Assembly (NCBI GenBank): GCA_003450815.1
Contig: DMES01000024.1
Location: 1-52,363, forward strand
Length of the DNA: 52,363 bases
Direction: 5' to 3'
From: Elusimicrobiota bacterium
GTDB taxonomy: Bacteria > Elusimicrobiota > Elusimicrobia > Elusimicrobiales > UBA9959
Shown here: positions 38,944 through 47,523 of the stretch, piece after piece
Numbering within the stretch: the first letter of the stretch is position 1
Layout: each line of letters starts with the position of its first letter
Made by a program: the position numbers and the translations under genes
Notes under the pieces: generated by a model
What the model was told of the DNA's origin: nothing
What the model saw: only the letters and a program-made list of their open reading frames with translations
Database searches by the model: none

Positions 38944-39714
38944 GTGAAAATAAACATCATTTTTGCCTCGAAAGATCTTTCAAGGGCATCGCTCATACTT
39001 GAAATGCTTTCACGGCAGGGGTATTGCGTGGTTACCGCCAATCGCTCTAGGGAAGTAATGGGGATGCTGGCCGAAAAAACATTTGACCTGGTAATAGTGG
39101 GTCAGAATCTGGCGGATGAGGAAGGCCTTTCTTTCCTGCGCAATTTGCGCGCAAAAAATAAAAATATCCCGGTTATAGCGATACTGGAGTCTCCGGATAC
39201 CTATCTTGACCATATGCCGTCCGGCCTTAATCTTGAGACGCTGTCTCCCCGCAGTTCAGCTTCGGGGTCCGCTCATCCGGCGCCGAAGATTTCCTATAAA
39301 CTGGCGTTTTTTCAGCTTGGCGCCGACGAGTGTCTGTCTTACAGCCAGGACTTGCACGAAAGCATGGCCAGGATCCGCGCCGTAGTGCGGCGCACCGTCT
39401 CAACCCAGCCTGACGAGGTGCTGAAGCTTAACGAAGTGGATCTTAACATGTCAAGCTATACCGTAAGAATTTCCGGCAAAGAAATTACCGTCACCGCCAA
39501 AGAGTTCGACCTGCTTTACGTATTCTTGAGTTCTCCCAACAGGGTGCTTTCAAGGCCCTATCTTATAGAAAGGGTCTGGGGCTATAATTATTTCGGATCA
39601 CCACGCACCGTGGATGTGCATGTAAGGCGCCTGCGCTCAAAAATGGGCAAGGCCGCCAGGTACGTGCACACGGTCCCCTGTGTGGGATATAAACTGGTGC
39701 CGAACACGAAGTAG
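38944..39714 (+). CDS. OmpR-type regulator with degenerate receiver
   Basis: The GTG at 38944 is chosen because AGGAG lies five bases upstream (38934-38938). The 256-residue product has a receiver-like domain and an OmpR winged helix (about 160-256: EITVTAKEFDLLYVFLSS, RPYLIERVWGYNYFGSPRTVDVHVRRLRSK). The receiver lacks its chemistry. The acidic pocket reads FASKDLSR, and the phospho-accepting Asp position reads VIVGQNLAD. A 35-residue Ser/Pro-rich insertion (about 93-130) breaks its later half. It probably binds DNA without phosphorylation, or responds to protein contact. Confidence 0.82.
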   Translation: MKINIIFASKDLSRASLILEMLSRQGYCVVTANRSREVMGMLAEKTFDLVIVGQNLADEEGLSFLRNLRAKNKNIPVIAILESPDTYLDHMPSGLNLETLSPRSSASGSAHPAPKISYKLAFFQLGADECLSYSQDLHESMARIRAVVRRTVSTQPDEVLKLNEVDLNMSSYTVRISGKEITVTAKEFDLLYVFLSSPNRVLSRPYLIERVWGYNYFGSPRTVDVHVRRLRSKMGKAARYVHTVPCVGYKLVPNTK

Positions 39715-39799
39715 GGTATAGGGTAGAGGGGATAGGGTGGAGTTGCAGAAATAAGGAACTCCTTTCCCTCTACCCTGGACCCTCTACGCTTTACCCTAT
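39713..39799 (+). repeat. GGGTATA/CCCTATA hairpin element 11
   Basis: G-rich arm 39713-39739, centre AAGGAACTCCTT (39753-39764), C-rich arm 39765-39798. The following gene has a normal TATGGAGG site downstream of the arm, unlike most others. Confidence 0.88.
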
Positions 39800-39821
39800 A
39801 AATTATGGAGGTTTCTAAATT

Positions 39822-40199
39822 ATGTCCGCACAGAAAATTTTGATAATAGATGACGATGCGCATCTTCGCGACAGCTTGTCTGAGGTGCTTGATCTGGAGG
39901 GCTTCACCTGCTTTGAGGCCGGCAACGCAAAAACAGGCATAGAGTCCGCCAAAAAAAACAGTCCGGAAGTGGTTATAATGGACATACAGCTGCCCGATTC
40001 AAGCGGCTTTCAGATCTGCCAGGAGCTGCGCAAAATGTCAAAAGAGTTTATTCTCATTATGATGACGGGCAGATTTTTATCTACCGAGGAAAAAACCCAG
40101 GGTTTCAGCCTTGGGGCGGACGAATACCTTACAAAACCATTTGACATCCAGGAGCTTTGCATAAGAATACGCCAGCTCCTCACAAGAAAAGGTAAATAA
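39822..40199 (+). CDS. Single-domain CheY-like response regulator
   Basis: The 125-residue protein is one receiver domain with intact chemistry. It has the acidic pocket Asp10/Asp11/Asp12 (ILIIDDDAHLR), phospho-accepting Asp54 in VIMDIQLPDSSG, Thr82 in IMMTGRF and the Lys in LTKPFD. No output domain follows, so it likely acts by protein contact. GGAGG precedes the ATG by nine bases. It lies between the pseudo-receiver regulator and the DsbA-like gene. Confidence 0.92.
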   Translation: MSAQKILIIDDDAHLRDSLSEVLDLEGFTCFEAGNAKTGIESAKKNSPEVVIMDIQLPDSSGFQICQELRKMSKEFILIMMTGRFLSTEEKTQGFSLGADEYLTKPFDIQELCIRIRQLLTRKGK

Positions 40200-40230
40200 A
40201 TCCAACTACCATCTCAAGGAGTTATTGATT

Positions 40231-41703
40231 ATGTCATGCAAGAAATTCTTTTTGCCGGTAATGTGTCTTTTCCTGCTTATCACCCTGTCAACCTATAACC
40301 TTCCGGACTTGTGCGGCGCGGCCGGCGGTTCCGCCGGCGCCTCGGGCGCGCAGCTCGAATTATTTTTCGGGGCCATGGACGGCCAGGGCTGGCAGACTTT
40401 TTTCCTTGCCGACGCAGTGGCGAAACGTGTCGGCGGCCCCGCGATAAAAATTTACCCTCTGGTCATCAAAAATGCGGACGGTAAATTTACAGCGAAAAAA
40501 GGGGAGGCGGAGTTGGACGAGTCTATGCGTCTTGCAGTTCTCAGCCGGTTTTACCCCGATAAACTTCTTGCCTATTTAACCGCCAGGTCACTCAGTCCCT
40601 GGACTGACAGCTGGCGCGACGCAGTGGTTTTCTGCGGACTTGACCCTGATGAATTTGCCAGGAAAGCAGCCGCCGAGGGGCCTGGTGCCCTGGCGGTGGC
40701 TTATGACCGTTCACAAAAGGCCGGTATTCAAGCTGTTTCCCTGTTGATAAACGGTAAGCTCTACTCTGGAGCACAGCGTCTTTTGCCGCTTCTGCAAGCT
40801 GTAAATGCTGTTTTGCCGGAGGCTAAGCGCGCGGCGTTGCCTAAGTCATACCTCGACAGGCTGAAACAGCCTCTTCCGCAATTCCTGGTGGTTTTAAGCT
40901 CAAGTCCTTTTTCGCAAAAAAATGACGCTCTGCTTGGCGTTTTTGCAAAGTATTTTGAAGGTATAAAACCGACGTTCCTTGACTACGATTCCCCGGAGCG
41001 CGCCGAAAAACTACCCGGACTTACATTTACGCCTGCCTATATTATTGAGGCCAACGCTGCAGCCAAAGAGCGGCTGGAATCTGAAATTAAGGCCGGCATT
41101 TTCCGTGAGGATGGCGGGTGGCTGGTGTATTATGACCACCAGCGCGCGGGTTTTTATCCTGGCAGGGTTAAGCTGGAAAATACGCTTGAGCTTTTTGTGA
41201 TGTCCTATTGCCCGTTCGGCACGCAGGCGGAAAACGCTTTGCTTGAGGCAAGAAAAAACGGCGTTCTGCCTGCCGGACTAAAACTTGAGATACACTACAT
41301 AGGCGACGCTGCTAAAAAGGAAGACGGCTCATACGAGTTCGGCAGTCTGCACGGGCAGGCGGAGTGGGAAGAGAATTTGCGCCAGCTTGTGATAGCGAGG
41401 GATTTCCCGGGTAAATTTTACGACTATCTGCTGGAGCGGAACAAAGCTATTAACTCCACGCCCTGGGAAGACGCGGCCACAAAAGCAGGCATTGACCCCA
41501 AGAAAGTTTCGGACGCTTTTGCCGGAGGAAAAAAACTGCTGGCCGACGATTTTGTCCGCTCAACCGCGCTTTCCGTAACCACTTCCCCTTCCTTCATGTG
41601 GGAAGGGCAGGCTTTTATGGTGGGACTTGCCGAACTTGCCAAAATCCCGGGCTTTGGAAAGGTGGGGCTGCCAGCCACAGGCGGGGCAGGCTGTGGTAAA
41701 TAG
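40231..41703 (+). CDS. Secreted DsbA/thioredoxin-fold-like tandem protein
   Basis: The ATG at 40231 has AAGGAG nine bases upstream; a TTG at 40225 is in frame. The 490-residue product has a signal peptide (about 1-31). It has two related halves. Each carries DsbA-like helical inserts (SMRLAVLSRFYPDKLLAYL; ENLRQLVIARDFPGKFYDYL), each followed by a Trp-Asp-Ala motif (SWRDAVVFCGLDP; PWEDAATKAGIDP). The C-terminal domain starts ELFVMSYCPFGTQAENALL. It has one active-site-like Cys rather than CxxC, which would not support ordinary disulfide exchange. Periplasmic; the exact activity is unclear. Confidence 0.7.
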   Translation: MSCKKFFLPVMCLFLLITLSTYNLPDLCGAAGGSAGASGAQLELFFGAMDGQGWQTFFLADAVAKRVGGPAIKIYPLVIKNADGKFTAKKGEAELDESMRLAVLSRFYPDKLLAYLTARSLSPWTDSWRDAVVFCGLDPDEFARKAAAEGPGALAVAYDRSQKAGIQAVSLLINGKLYSGAQRLLPLLQAVNAVLPEAKRAALPKSYLDRLKQPLPQFLVVLSSSPFSQKNDALLGVFAKYFEGIKPTFLDYDSPERAEKLPGLTFTPAYIIEANAAAKERLESEIKAGIFREDGGWLVYYDHQRAGFYPGRVKLENTLELFVMSYCPFGTQAENALLEARKNGVLPAGLKLEIHYIGDAAKKEDGSYEFGSLHGQAEWEENLRQLVIARDFPGKFYDYLLERNKAINSTPWEDAATKAGIDPKKVSDAFAGGKKLLADDFVRSTALSVTTSPSFMWEGQAFMVGLAELAKIPGFGKVGLPATGGAGCGK

Positions 41704-41856
41704 CAAATAGTAAATAGCTGAGTTCTTCTGATGCTATTCGCTGCAGTTATTGCAACATTTCCGTAACAATCTTTTGGGATAATAGCAGGAAAGCAAATAG
41801 TAAACAGCAGAATTCGTCCGATTCCCACTATTCACTTTCTTGCTGTTCGCTGTCTT
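41700..41856 (+). repeat. Two GCGAATA-family inverted repeats in tandem
   Basis: The first is AATAGCAAATAGTAAATAGC (41699-41718) with a CTATTCGCTG partner (41732-41741). The second is AAAGCAAATAGTAAACAGC (41791-41809) with CACTATTCACTTTCTTGC and GTTCGCTG (41827-41852), centre AGAATTCGTCCGATT. It precedes the histidine kinase start by seven bases. Confidence 0.7.
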
Positions 41857-41862
41857 TATACT

Positions 41863-43746
41863 ATGACCGACGCGCCAAAAAAGAAAGGCCGGCTTTTTTA
41901 CAAGTTTCTCTTTATCTTTCTTATCGTTTCACTGGTGCCGCTTTCCATAGTGGGCTATCTCCTGATAAATTGGAGCCAGCAAACCCTTAATAAGGCTATC
42001 TCGCGCGACCAGGAGGCGCTGGCGGTGGGATTTGCCGACACGGTCTCAAGCTATATTGTAAATTTCCGCAATGTGCTTTTTGACGCGGCGCATCTGGAGG
42101 ATTTCTCCTCCATGAACGCCGGCCGCCAGCAGGCGCTGCTTAACCACATAATGCAGCTGCACGCGGTATTTCTTGAAATTTCTGTAATAGACTCCTCCGG
42201 CCAGGAAACTGTGCGCATAGGCCGTTTTGTGCACGACACCCGGCTGCGCGATTTTGCAAGTGACGCGTTGTTTGCCAAGGTGATGAAAACAGGGGAGTTT
42301 GTCGGCGGGCTTGAAAAATATATGGGCTCCTACCCCGCCATCACCATGGGTGTTGAGATAATAAACCCCGTCACCAATCAGGGCGTGGGCGTGCTGATGG
42401 CCAAAATGACACTCACCGGGCTTTCCAGCATCCTGAAAACCGGCTTCCCGGAAAACGCCCACAAGCAGGCGGCGATAATTGATTCCAACGGGTTTTTAAT
42501 CGCGCATTCTAACTCCAAGGAAATTTACAAGCCAGACGCCAAGCTGCCGGATGATATCCAGCAAATACTTCTGCGCAATGACGCTAAAACCGGGGGCGGA
42601 GAGATAGTGCTTGAATCCACCGGTGAGCGGGTGCTGGGGGCTTTTGCCGAAGTCACGGACCTCGGCTGGGTAATTTATATTCAGAGTTCGGTCGCGGTAG
42701 CGTACCAGGCAGCGGATGATATGCTGAAGCGAACCTGGCGCATGATGGCGGTGGTAACGGTGTTCGTGCTTGGCCTGGGATACGCGGTGTCGCTTATCAT
42801 TACCCAGCCCATACAGGCTCTGCGGGCCGCGGCGATAAAACTGGGAGAGGGCGACTTCGACTACCTGCCGGATCTTTCAATGCCGAATGATGAAATAGGG
42901 GAACTGGCGCATACTTTTATGCAGATGAGCGAATCGTTGAAAGTCAAGACCGCTGAAATAATGACGGCGCAGGAGGAGCTTCACCGCCTTAACCGCAGCC
43001 TTGAAAACCGGGTGGAGGCGCGTACACGGGAACTGAAGTCGGCACAGGACGAGCTGATTAAAAAAGAGCGGCTTGCCGCTATAGGGCAGATGGCTTCCGT
43101 GGTGGGCCATGAAATACGAAACCCGCTTGCTGTTATAAATAATTCCACTTACTTTATAAAGACCAAGCTGAGCGCTTTCCCGAACCTGGAGCCTAAGATA
43201 TTAAAACACATCTCAATCATAGAGTCGGAAATCAGGCAGGCTAACGGCATCATAGATGAAATTTTGGGTTTTGCCCGCACCAAAGAGCTTAATCCGAAGC
43301 TCACCCACCTCAATTCCTATATTGACGACCTGCTGATGTCTTTCCCCGTTCCGGCGCACATACAGATTGAAAAAACGCTCGCGTCCGGGAATCCGTCCGT
43401 CAATATCGACACCGACGAAATGACACAGGCCCTGAGAAATCTTATCAAGAACGGGATAGAAGTAATGCCGGAGCGCGGCAAAGTTTTCGTGCGCACCGAA
43501 ATTACCGCCTCCGACACGGTAAGGATTGATGTGGAGGATACGGGGCCCGGCATTCCCAAGGAAACCCTTGAAAAAATATTCGCTCCGTTCTTTACCACCA
43601 AGGCCCGCGGCACGGGGCTTGGACTTGCCGTGGTGAAGAAAGTGGCAGACCGCCACAAGGGGCGCGTGGAAGTATCAAGCGTGGTGGGTAAAGGCACCTG
43701 CTTTAAGATTTTTATTCCCCTTGTAACCAACAGCCAAAATAAGTAA
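41863..43746 (+). CDS. Membrane sensor histidine kinase (Cache-HAMP)
   Basis: The 627-residue protein has TM1 (about 10-32), an extracytoplasmic double-Cache-like region (35-285; AIIDSNGFLIAHSN) and TM2 (about 292-312). A HAMP domain (about 313-365) and a short coiled coil follow. The dimerisation/phosphotransfer domain has His416 in VVGHEIRNPLAVI, and the ATPase domain has NLIKNGIEVM (N box), DVEDTGPGIPKE (G1) and GTGLGLAVVKK (G2). It should autophosphorylate and pass phosphate to one of the receivers nearby (39822, 43885 or 45097). It has no Shine-Dalgarno sequence. Confidence 0.92.
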   Translation: MTDAPKKKGRLFYKFLFIFLIVSLVPLSIVGYLLINWSQQTLNKAISRDQEALAVGFADTVSSYIVNFRNVLFDAAHLEDFSSMNAGRQQALLNHIMQLHAVFLEISVIDSSGQETVRIGRFVHDTRLRDFASDALFAKVMKTGEFVGGLEKYMGSYPAITMGVEIINPVTNQGVGVLMAKMTLTGLSSILKTGFPENAHKQAAIIDSNGFLIAHSNSKEIYKPDAKLPDDIQQILLRNDAKTGGGEIVLESTGERVLGAFAEVTDLGWVIYIQSSVAVAYQAADDMLKRTWRMMAVVTVFVLGLGYAVSLIITQPIQALRAAAIKLGEGDFDYLPDLSMPNDEIGELAHTFMQMSESLKVKTAEIMTAQEELHRLNRSLENRVEARTRELKSAQDELIKKERLAAIGQMASVVGHEIRNPLAVINNSTYFIKTKLSAFPNLEPKILKHISIIESEIRQANGIIDEILGFARTKELNPKLTHLNSYIDDLLMSFPVPAHIQIEKTLASGNPSVNIDTDEMTQALRNLIKNGIEVMPERGKVFVRTEITASDTVRIDVEDTGPGIPKETLEKIFAPFFTTKARGTGLGLAVVKKVADRHKGRVEVSSVVGKGTCFKIFIPLVTNSQNK

Positions 43747-43757
43747 CAATGTAAGGT

Positions 43758-43880
43758 AGTTGGGGGTTAGGAGTTGTGGAGTTCAGAGTTAAAGAGTTTG
43801 GAGTGAAACCGTAACCACCAGCTCTCAAATGCGCCAACTCTTCAATTTCATAACTCATTAACTCTCCAACTCGCAACTGT
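43758..43880 (+). repeat. GAGTTTA/AACTC-family inverted repeat
   Basis: The left arm (43758-43804) has GGTAGTTGG, GGAGTTG, GGAGTTC and AGAGTTAAAGAGTTTGG. The right arm (43825-43880) has AACTCTTC, AACTCATTAACTCTCC and AACTCGC. It ends five bases before the start of the REC-kinase gene, which has no Shine-Dalgarno sequence. Confidence 0.7.
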
Positions 43881-43884
43881 CCTT

Positions 43885-45054
43885 ATGGAAAGCAAAATTT
43901 TAATTGTTGACGACGACGCCCACCTCAGGGAGACCCTGCGTGATCTTCTTGAAATGGAAGGCTATAAGGTTTTTGAGGCCGCCAGCGGTACCGACGCCAT
44001 GAAAATGGTGGTGTCCGATTTTTTTCATGTCATATTAATGGATTTTAACCTCACCGATAAAACCGGCATAGAAGTGATAAAAGACATCCGCAAATTAAAT
44101 ACCGACAGCCAGATATTGATGATGACCGCCCACGCCTCGCTTGACACGGCGGTGCGCGCCATACAGGAATCCGTTTACGATTTTCTGATTAAACCGGTGG
44201 ATTTTAATTACCTGCGCCGCGCTATAAAAAAGGCCGAGGAAAAGCTTTACCTTGAGCAGGAAAATAAACGCCTCATGGACACGCTTAAGCATAGTAATTG
44301 CGAGCTTGACCGCCTGAATAACATGAAGTCCAAGTTTATGTCAATGGCCTCGCATGATCTGTCAAATTCTCTGATGACTCTCCAGATAAGCTTTGAGATG
44401 CTGGCATCCACCATAAATCCCAATGACGACCAGAAAAAGAAAATGGACTTTATCAACACCAGTATAGCTCAGATCTCCCGCCTTATAGGAGATCTGGTGG
44501 ACTGGGCCTCCATAGAACAGGGCAAGTTCAGGCTGGAAAAAAATTATTTTGAGATGGATAAAATGGTGGATGAAATTGTGGTCGGCCCGAAGGCCAGGGC
44601 CTCGCAGAAGAATATTGAGGTGGGCACCCAGCTGGCCGCCAAGGGCCTGCGGATGGTCTGCGCCGATAAGCGGCGCATAACGCAGGTGCTTTTAAATCTG
44701 CTTGAAAACGCGGTGCGCCACACCCAGCGCGGCGGCAAAATAACGGTGCATGTCGACCCGCTTGAAGACTTCGTTTGCGTTTCGGTAAAAGACACCGGCG
44801 AGGGGATAGACCCTGTGGAACTGCCGAAACTTTTTCAAAGCTTTTACCAGCCGGTTGGCGGCAAGTCGCCGCATGGCCGCCTGGGACTTGGCCTTTCTAT
44901 CGCGAGGGAAATAGTGCACACCCACAATGGAAAGATCTGGGTGGAAAGCGAGGGCGTGGGAAAGGGCGCGGCTTTCAAATTCACCATACCTTTCGCCAAG
45001 GAGTCACCCCAGGCTGTTCCAAAAACGGGGGGAGCCGGGGAGGAAAAACAGTAA
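43885..45054 (+). CDS. Receiver-histidine kinase hybrid
   Basis: The 389-residue soluble protein starts with a receiver domain (1-125: acidic residues 9-11, Asp53 in ILMDFNLTD, Thr in MMTAHAS, Lys in LIKPVD). After a coiled-coil linker comes a HisKA domain with His157 in MASHDLSNSLMTL, then a HATPase domain: NLLENAVRHTQRGG, VKDTGEGIDPVE and RLGLGLSIAREIVHTHNG. The receiver-first order means its kinase is likely controlled by phosphorylation of its own N-terminus, linking it to the Cache kinase encoded upstream. Confidence 0.9.
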   Translation: MESKILIVDDDAHLRETLRDLLEMEGYKVFEAASGTDAMKMVVSDFFHVILMDFNLTDKTGIEVIKDIRKLNTDSQILMMTAHASLDTAVRAIQESVYDFLIKPVDFNYLRRAIKKAEEKLYLEQENKRLMDTLKHSNCELDRLNNMKSKFMSMASHDLSNSLMTLQISFEMLASTINPNDDQKKKMDFINTSIAQISRLIGDLVDWASIEQGKFRLEKNYFEMDKMVDEIVVGPKARASQKNIEVGTQLAAKGLRMVCADKRRITQVLLNLLENAVRHTQRGGKITVHVDPLEDFVCVSVKDTGEGIDPVELPKLFQSFYQPVGGKSPHGRLGLGLSIAREIVHTHNGKIWVESEGVGKGAAFKFTIPFAKESPQAVPKTGGAGEEKQ

Positions 45055-45096
45055 GCTGTTCAGGCGGACCGCCTAAACAACCTAAAGGAGATTAAA

Positions 45097-45771
45097 ATGT
45101 CAGCTGCCAGAAAAATAGTAACCGTGCTTATCGCCGATGACCAGACCCTTTTCAGGGAAGGAATAAAAGATTTGCTAGAGGATGAAAAAGGGATTTCAGT
45201 GGTAGGTGAAGCCACAAACGGGCCTGAAGTAGTGGCCCTCGCGAAAAAACTCAAGCCCGATGTGATTTTGATGGATATCAAGCTGCCGCAAATGGATGGT
45301 ATGGCCGCCACCCGCATTATCCGCAAGGAATGCCCGCAGACGAATGTGCTTATCCTGTCCAGCTATGAGGATGAGGCCCACATAACCGAGGCCATACAGG
45401 CGGGCGCCAACGGCTATCTCTCAAAAATGCTGCCGGCTTCCGAACTGGTGCACGCTTTGACGACTTTTAACAGTGAAGGTGTTATGATACCCCAGCCCAT
45501 AATGGGCAAGCTTATCGCGGGCCTGCGGCAGATGGGCTCATCTGGCTATGAGGGCGCGCCGGATTCGCTTACCGCCACCGAAATAAAGGTGATGGCTTTG
45601 CTCGGCAAAGGCAAGTCAAATAAAGAAATAGCGCAGGAGCTCGGCTGCAGCGTGAAGACGATAAAAAACCACTTAAACAGCGTATTCCAGAAACTTGGTG
45701 TCAATAACAGGACCGAAGCCGTGGTAAAAGCCATTGAAAAAGGGCTTATATCTGCGGAGGATGGACGGTAG
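45097..45771 (+). CDS. NarL/FixJ-family response regulator
   Basis: The 224-residue protein has a receiver domain (Asp14/Asp15, phospho-accepting Asp60 in ILMDIKLPQMDG, ILSSYEDE, LSKMLPA) and a LuxR-type helix-turn-helix (about 155-218: LTATEIKVMALLGKGKSNKE, then SVKTIKNHLNSVFQKLGV). In the receiver the usual conserved Lys is present as SKML. AAAGGAG precedes the ATG. It ends the two-component block and may control the second pilin cluster, which starts 240 bases downstream. Confidence 0.92.
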   Translation: MSAARKIVTVLIADDQTLFREGIKDLLEDEKGISVVGEATNGPEVVALAKKLKPDVILMDIKLPQMDGMAATRIIRKECPQTNVLILSSYEDEAHITEAIQAGANGYLSKMLPASELVHALTTFNSEGVMIPQPIMGKLIAGLRQMGSSGYEGAPDSLTATEIKVMALLGKGKSNKEIAQELGCSVKTIKNHLNSVFQKLGVNNRTEAVVKAIEKGLISAEDGR

Positions 45772-45823
45772 TTGTCGGCCACAAGTAACGAAGGTAATCG
45801 CACGGGCTTAAAATCTGGTGTTA

Positions 45824-45861
45824 AAAGCGGTTAGTTCCTATAATCAGGGACTAACCGCTTT
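45824..45861 (+). terminator. Terminator after the NarL-type gene
   Basis: The 15-bp stem AAAGCGGTTAGTTCC (45824-45838) pairs with 45847-45861 with one G-U pair, loop TATAATCA. The 3' arm ends in TTT. Transcription of the signalling block probably ends here, making the pilin cluster a new unit. Confidence 0.7.
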
Positions 45862-45900
45862 ACTATTGCGGATTTTAATAATAGCGCAACATTTAAATAT

Positions 45901-45906
45901 TATAAT
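45901..45906 (+). promoter_or_regulatory. Possible -10 element of the second pilin cluster
   Basis: TATAAT at 45901-45906 lies in an AT-rich stretch after the terminator. The -35 region is poor (ATAATA). An AAGCGCG...CGCGCTT inverted repeat (about 45917-45946) follows. Confidence 0.35.
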
Positions 45907-45969
45907 ATTAGCGTCAAGCGCGTTATATATTGAAAAGCGCGCTTTTCGGTGCTATAACATATCAACTAC

Positions 45970-46126
45970 AGGGGATAGGGGCTAGCGGATAGGGAATAGG
46001 GGAAGAACTGGTAATGGTAATTATTGACTTAGCGAAATTTATGGGGGGGGGCCGGCATATGCTCCGGAGGGCGGAGATTTTTATATATTCTCTACCCTCT
46101 ACCCTAACCCCTAACCCCTATACCCT
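45970..46126 (+). repeat. GGGTATA/CCCTATA element 12, start-enclosing
   Basis: The G-rich arm (45970-46002, GGGGATA and GGGGCTA units) precedes the pilin start at 46014. The C-rich arm (46092-46126: CTACCCTCTACCCTAACC and on) lies in the gene and encodes LPSTLTPNPYTL. Confidence 0.85.
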
Positions 46127-46277
46127 GCGCCGGGGCCAGAGCACGGTTGAATATCTGCTTATGCTTGCGGTTGTTGCGTCCATTGCCATGTCCATGGGAA
46201 TTTTATTCCATAAGAGGATACTTGGCGGTATATTTACAATGGTAGGAATGATAATCGGCGCCGGGCAGCCGAAATAA
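46014..46277 (+). CDS. Flp-type pilin with repeat-encoded leader
   Basis: The 87-residue product carries the Flp prepilin motif RRG/QSTVEYLLMLAVVASIAMSMG, cleavage after Gly, Glu at +5. The leader is unusually long (about 40 residues); its last part LPSTLTPNPYTL is encoded by a CCCTATA-type tandem. The ATG at 46014 is used; an alternative ATG at 46059 would give a leader of 25. It is a second Flp subunit (compare 27927), here in front of TadG/TadE-like genes. The start is not marked by a strong ribosome-binding site. Confidence 0.82.
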   Translation: MVIIDLAKFMGGGRHMLRRAEIFIYSLPSTLTPNPYTLRRGQSTVEYLLMLAVVASIAMSMGILFHKRILGGIFTMVGMIIGAGQPK

Positions 46278-46278
46278 A

Positions 46279-46412
46279 GATAGGGTATAGGGTAGAGGGG
46301 TTAGGGTATAGGGTAAAAAGAGAAGAAAAATATGGTATTCCGAGGATGGTTTAAAAAATATAGAAGGCAGGTCATTTCCACCCTATCCCCTATCCCCTAT
46401 TCCCTATTCCCT
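46279..46412 (+). repeat. GGGTATA/CCCTATA element 13, start-enclosing
   Basis: G-rich arm 46281-46314 (GGGTATA, GGGTAGA), start codon at 46332, C-rich arm 46379-46411 (CCCTATC and CCCTATT units). The C-rich arm encodes LSPIPYSLFP. Confidence 0.88.
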
Positions 46413-47513
46413 CGCTTTCGGCGCGGGCAGATACTTATCCCCTCCCTTCTCGTCATCCCTTCTCTGCTTCTTTTTGTTTATCTGATTTTTGAAACCACCA
46501 AGATTTCGCGTGAAAAGATACGCCAGCAGTTTGCCGTGGATTCCGCCGCTTTTATACAGATGGGCGACTACACAAATCTGCTGAACCGCACCGCTTATGT
46601 AAACGGCGCTTTTCCCTACCGCATCTTCAAAGAAGCCTATGAGTGTCCCCCAAGCGATTATCTGCAGAAAACCGACGGCTCGGGCCAGGTCTGCCCTTAC
46701 GATATGCTCTATTCGGTCGGCGCTTTTCCGAAATATACAGGCGACATGAAGGGGCAGCCCGCCATGGCCCTCGACAGTATTAAAAAATGGGATATACGAT
46801 TTGACGACAGCCTTCGCTCCGGCATCAATTCCAACCCGCCCTCAATCGCGAGCGAGCTTACCCTTATAACTGAAGAGCAGGGTACGAAGATATATATATT
46901 CTGGGACCCGGCTGCCGGCGTTTATAAATTCTACGCCCAGGTTTACACCTTGCTTGGTTCGGTGGAAGAATCCCAGATGACGGTATTTGAGCGGCTGACC
47001 GATAATTTTAATTTTTTCCGCAAATCTTATTACCTGAACGCCAATACGCAGGAGTGTACGAATCAACCCCAGGGCTGCGGTGAGGATGGGTTAAGCGGCC
47101 CCGGCGGCTATAAAGTCAATAAGATCACAAGGCCCAAGAGCATGGCCATGTATTATATCGACAAGATACTTTTTTACGCCAAGGTGCCTCAAAGCGGCCT
47201 GCCGCCGTATTTTATAGGAAAAACCAATCCTCCAATGACAATGCCCGCCCCCGGTCTTTTCCAGCTGGCCGCCGTTTCCGACTCCGCGCTTAAAACAGTT
47301 GGTGACGGTTATCAGGTTTACCAGGGCTGGGACGCGCCCCAGAATTATTTTAAAGTGGATTTTAATGTCCTGGCTCCTTGTCCGTCCGACAGTGGAATAC
47401 GCCGTCCCTGTGTGCACGCCAGAATAGCCAGCCAGTGCCCAGATCTTGCGAATGGAAATAACTGCGTTTGGCCAAACCCGACGCCGAAGTACCAAACCAG
47501 ACTATATCCATAG
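46332..47513 (+). CDS. TadG-like pilus pseudopilin
   Basis: The 393-residue product has a long basic leader, a prepilin-type site RRG/QILIPSLLVIPSLLLFVYLIFE, and a large extracytoplasmic domain. The mature +5 position is not Glu, as in TadG-like proteins. After the helix the domain begins SREKIRQQFAVDSAAFIQM, followed by a long Cys-containing region (CPPSDY, CPYDML, ECTNQPQGCGEDG, CPSDSGIRRPC) likely stabilised by disulfides. TadG proteins localise to the outer membrane or tip region. Part of the leader (LSPIPYSLFP) is encoded by a repeat. Confidence 0.7.
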   Translation: MVFRGWFKKYRRQVISTLSPIPYSLFPRFRRGQILIPSLLVIPSLLLFVYLIFETTKISREKIRQQFAVDSAAFIQMGDYTNLLNRTAYVNGAFPYRIFKEAYECPPSDYLQKTDGSGQVCPYDMLYSVGAFPKYTGDMKGQPAMALDSIKKWDIRFDDSLRSGINSNPPSIASELTLITEEQGTKIYIFWDPAAGVYKFYAQVYTLLGSVEESQMTVFERLTDNFNFFRKSYYLNANTQECTNQPQGCGEDGLSGPGGYKVNKITRPKSMAMYYIDKILFYAKVPQSGLPPYFIGKTNPPMTMPAPGLFQLAAVSDSALKTVGDGYQVYQGWDAPQNYFKVDFNVLAPCPSDSGIRRPCVHARIASQCPDLANGNNCVWPNPTPKYQTRLYP

Positions 47514-47523
47514 GAGAAAGTCT

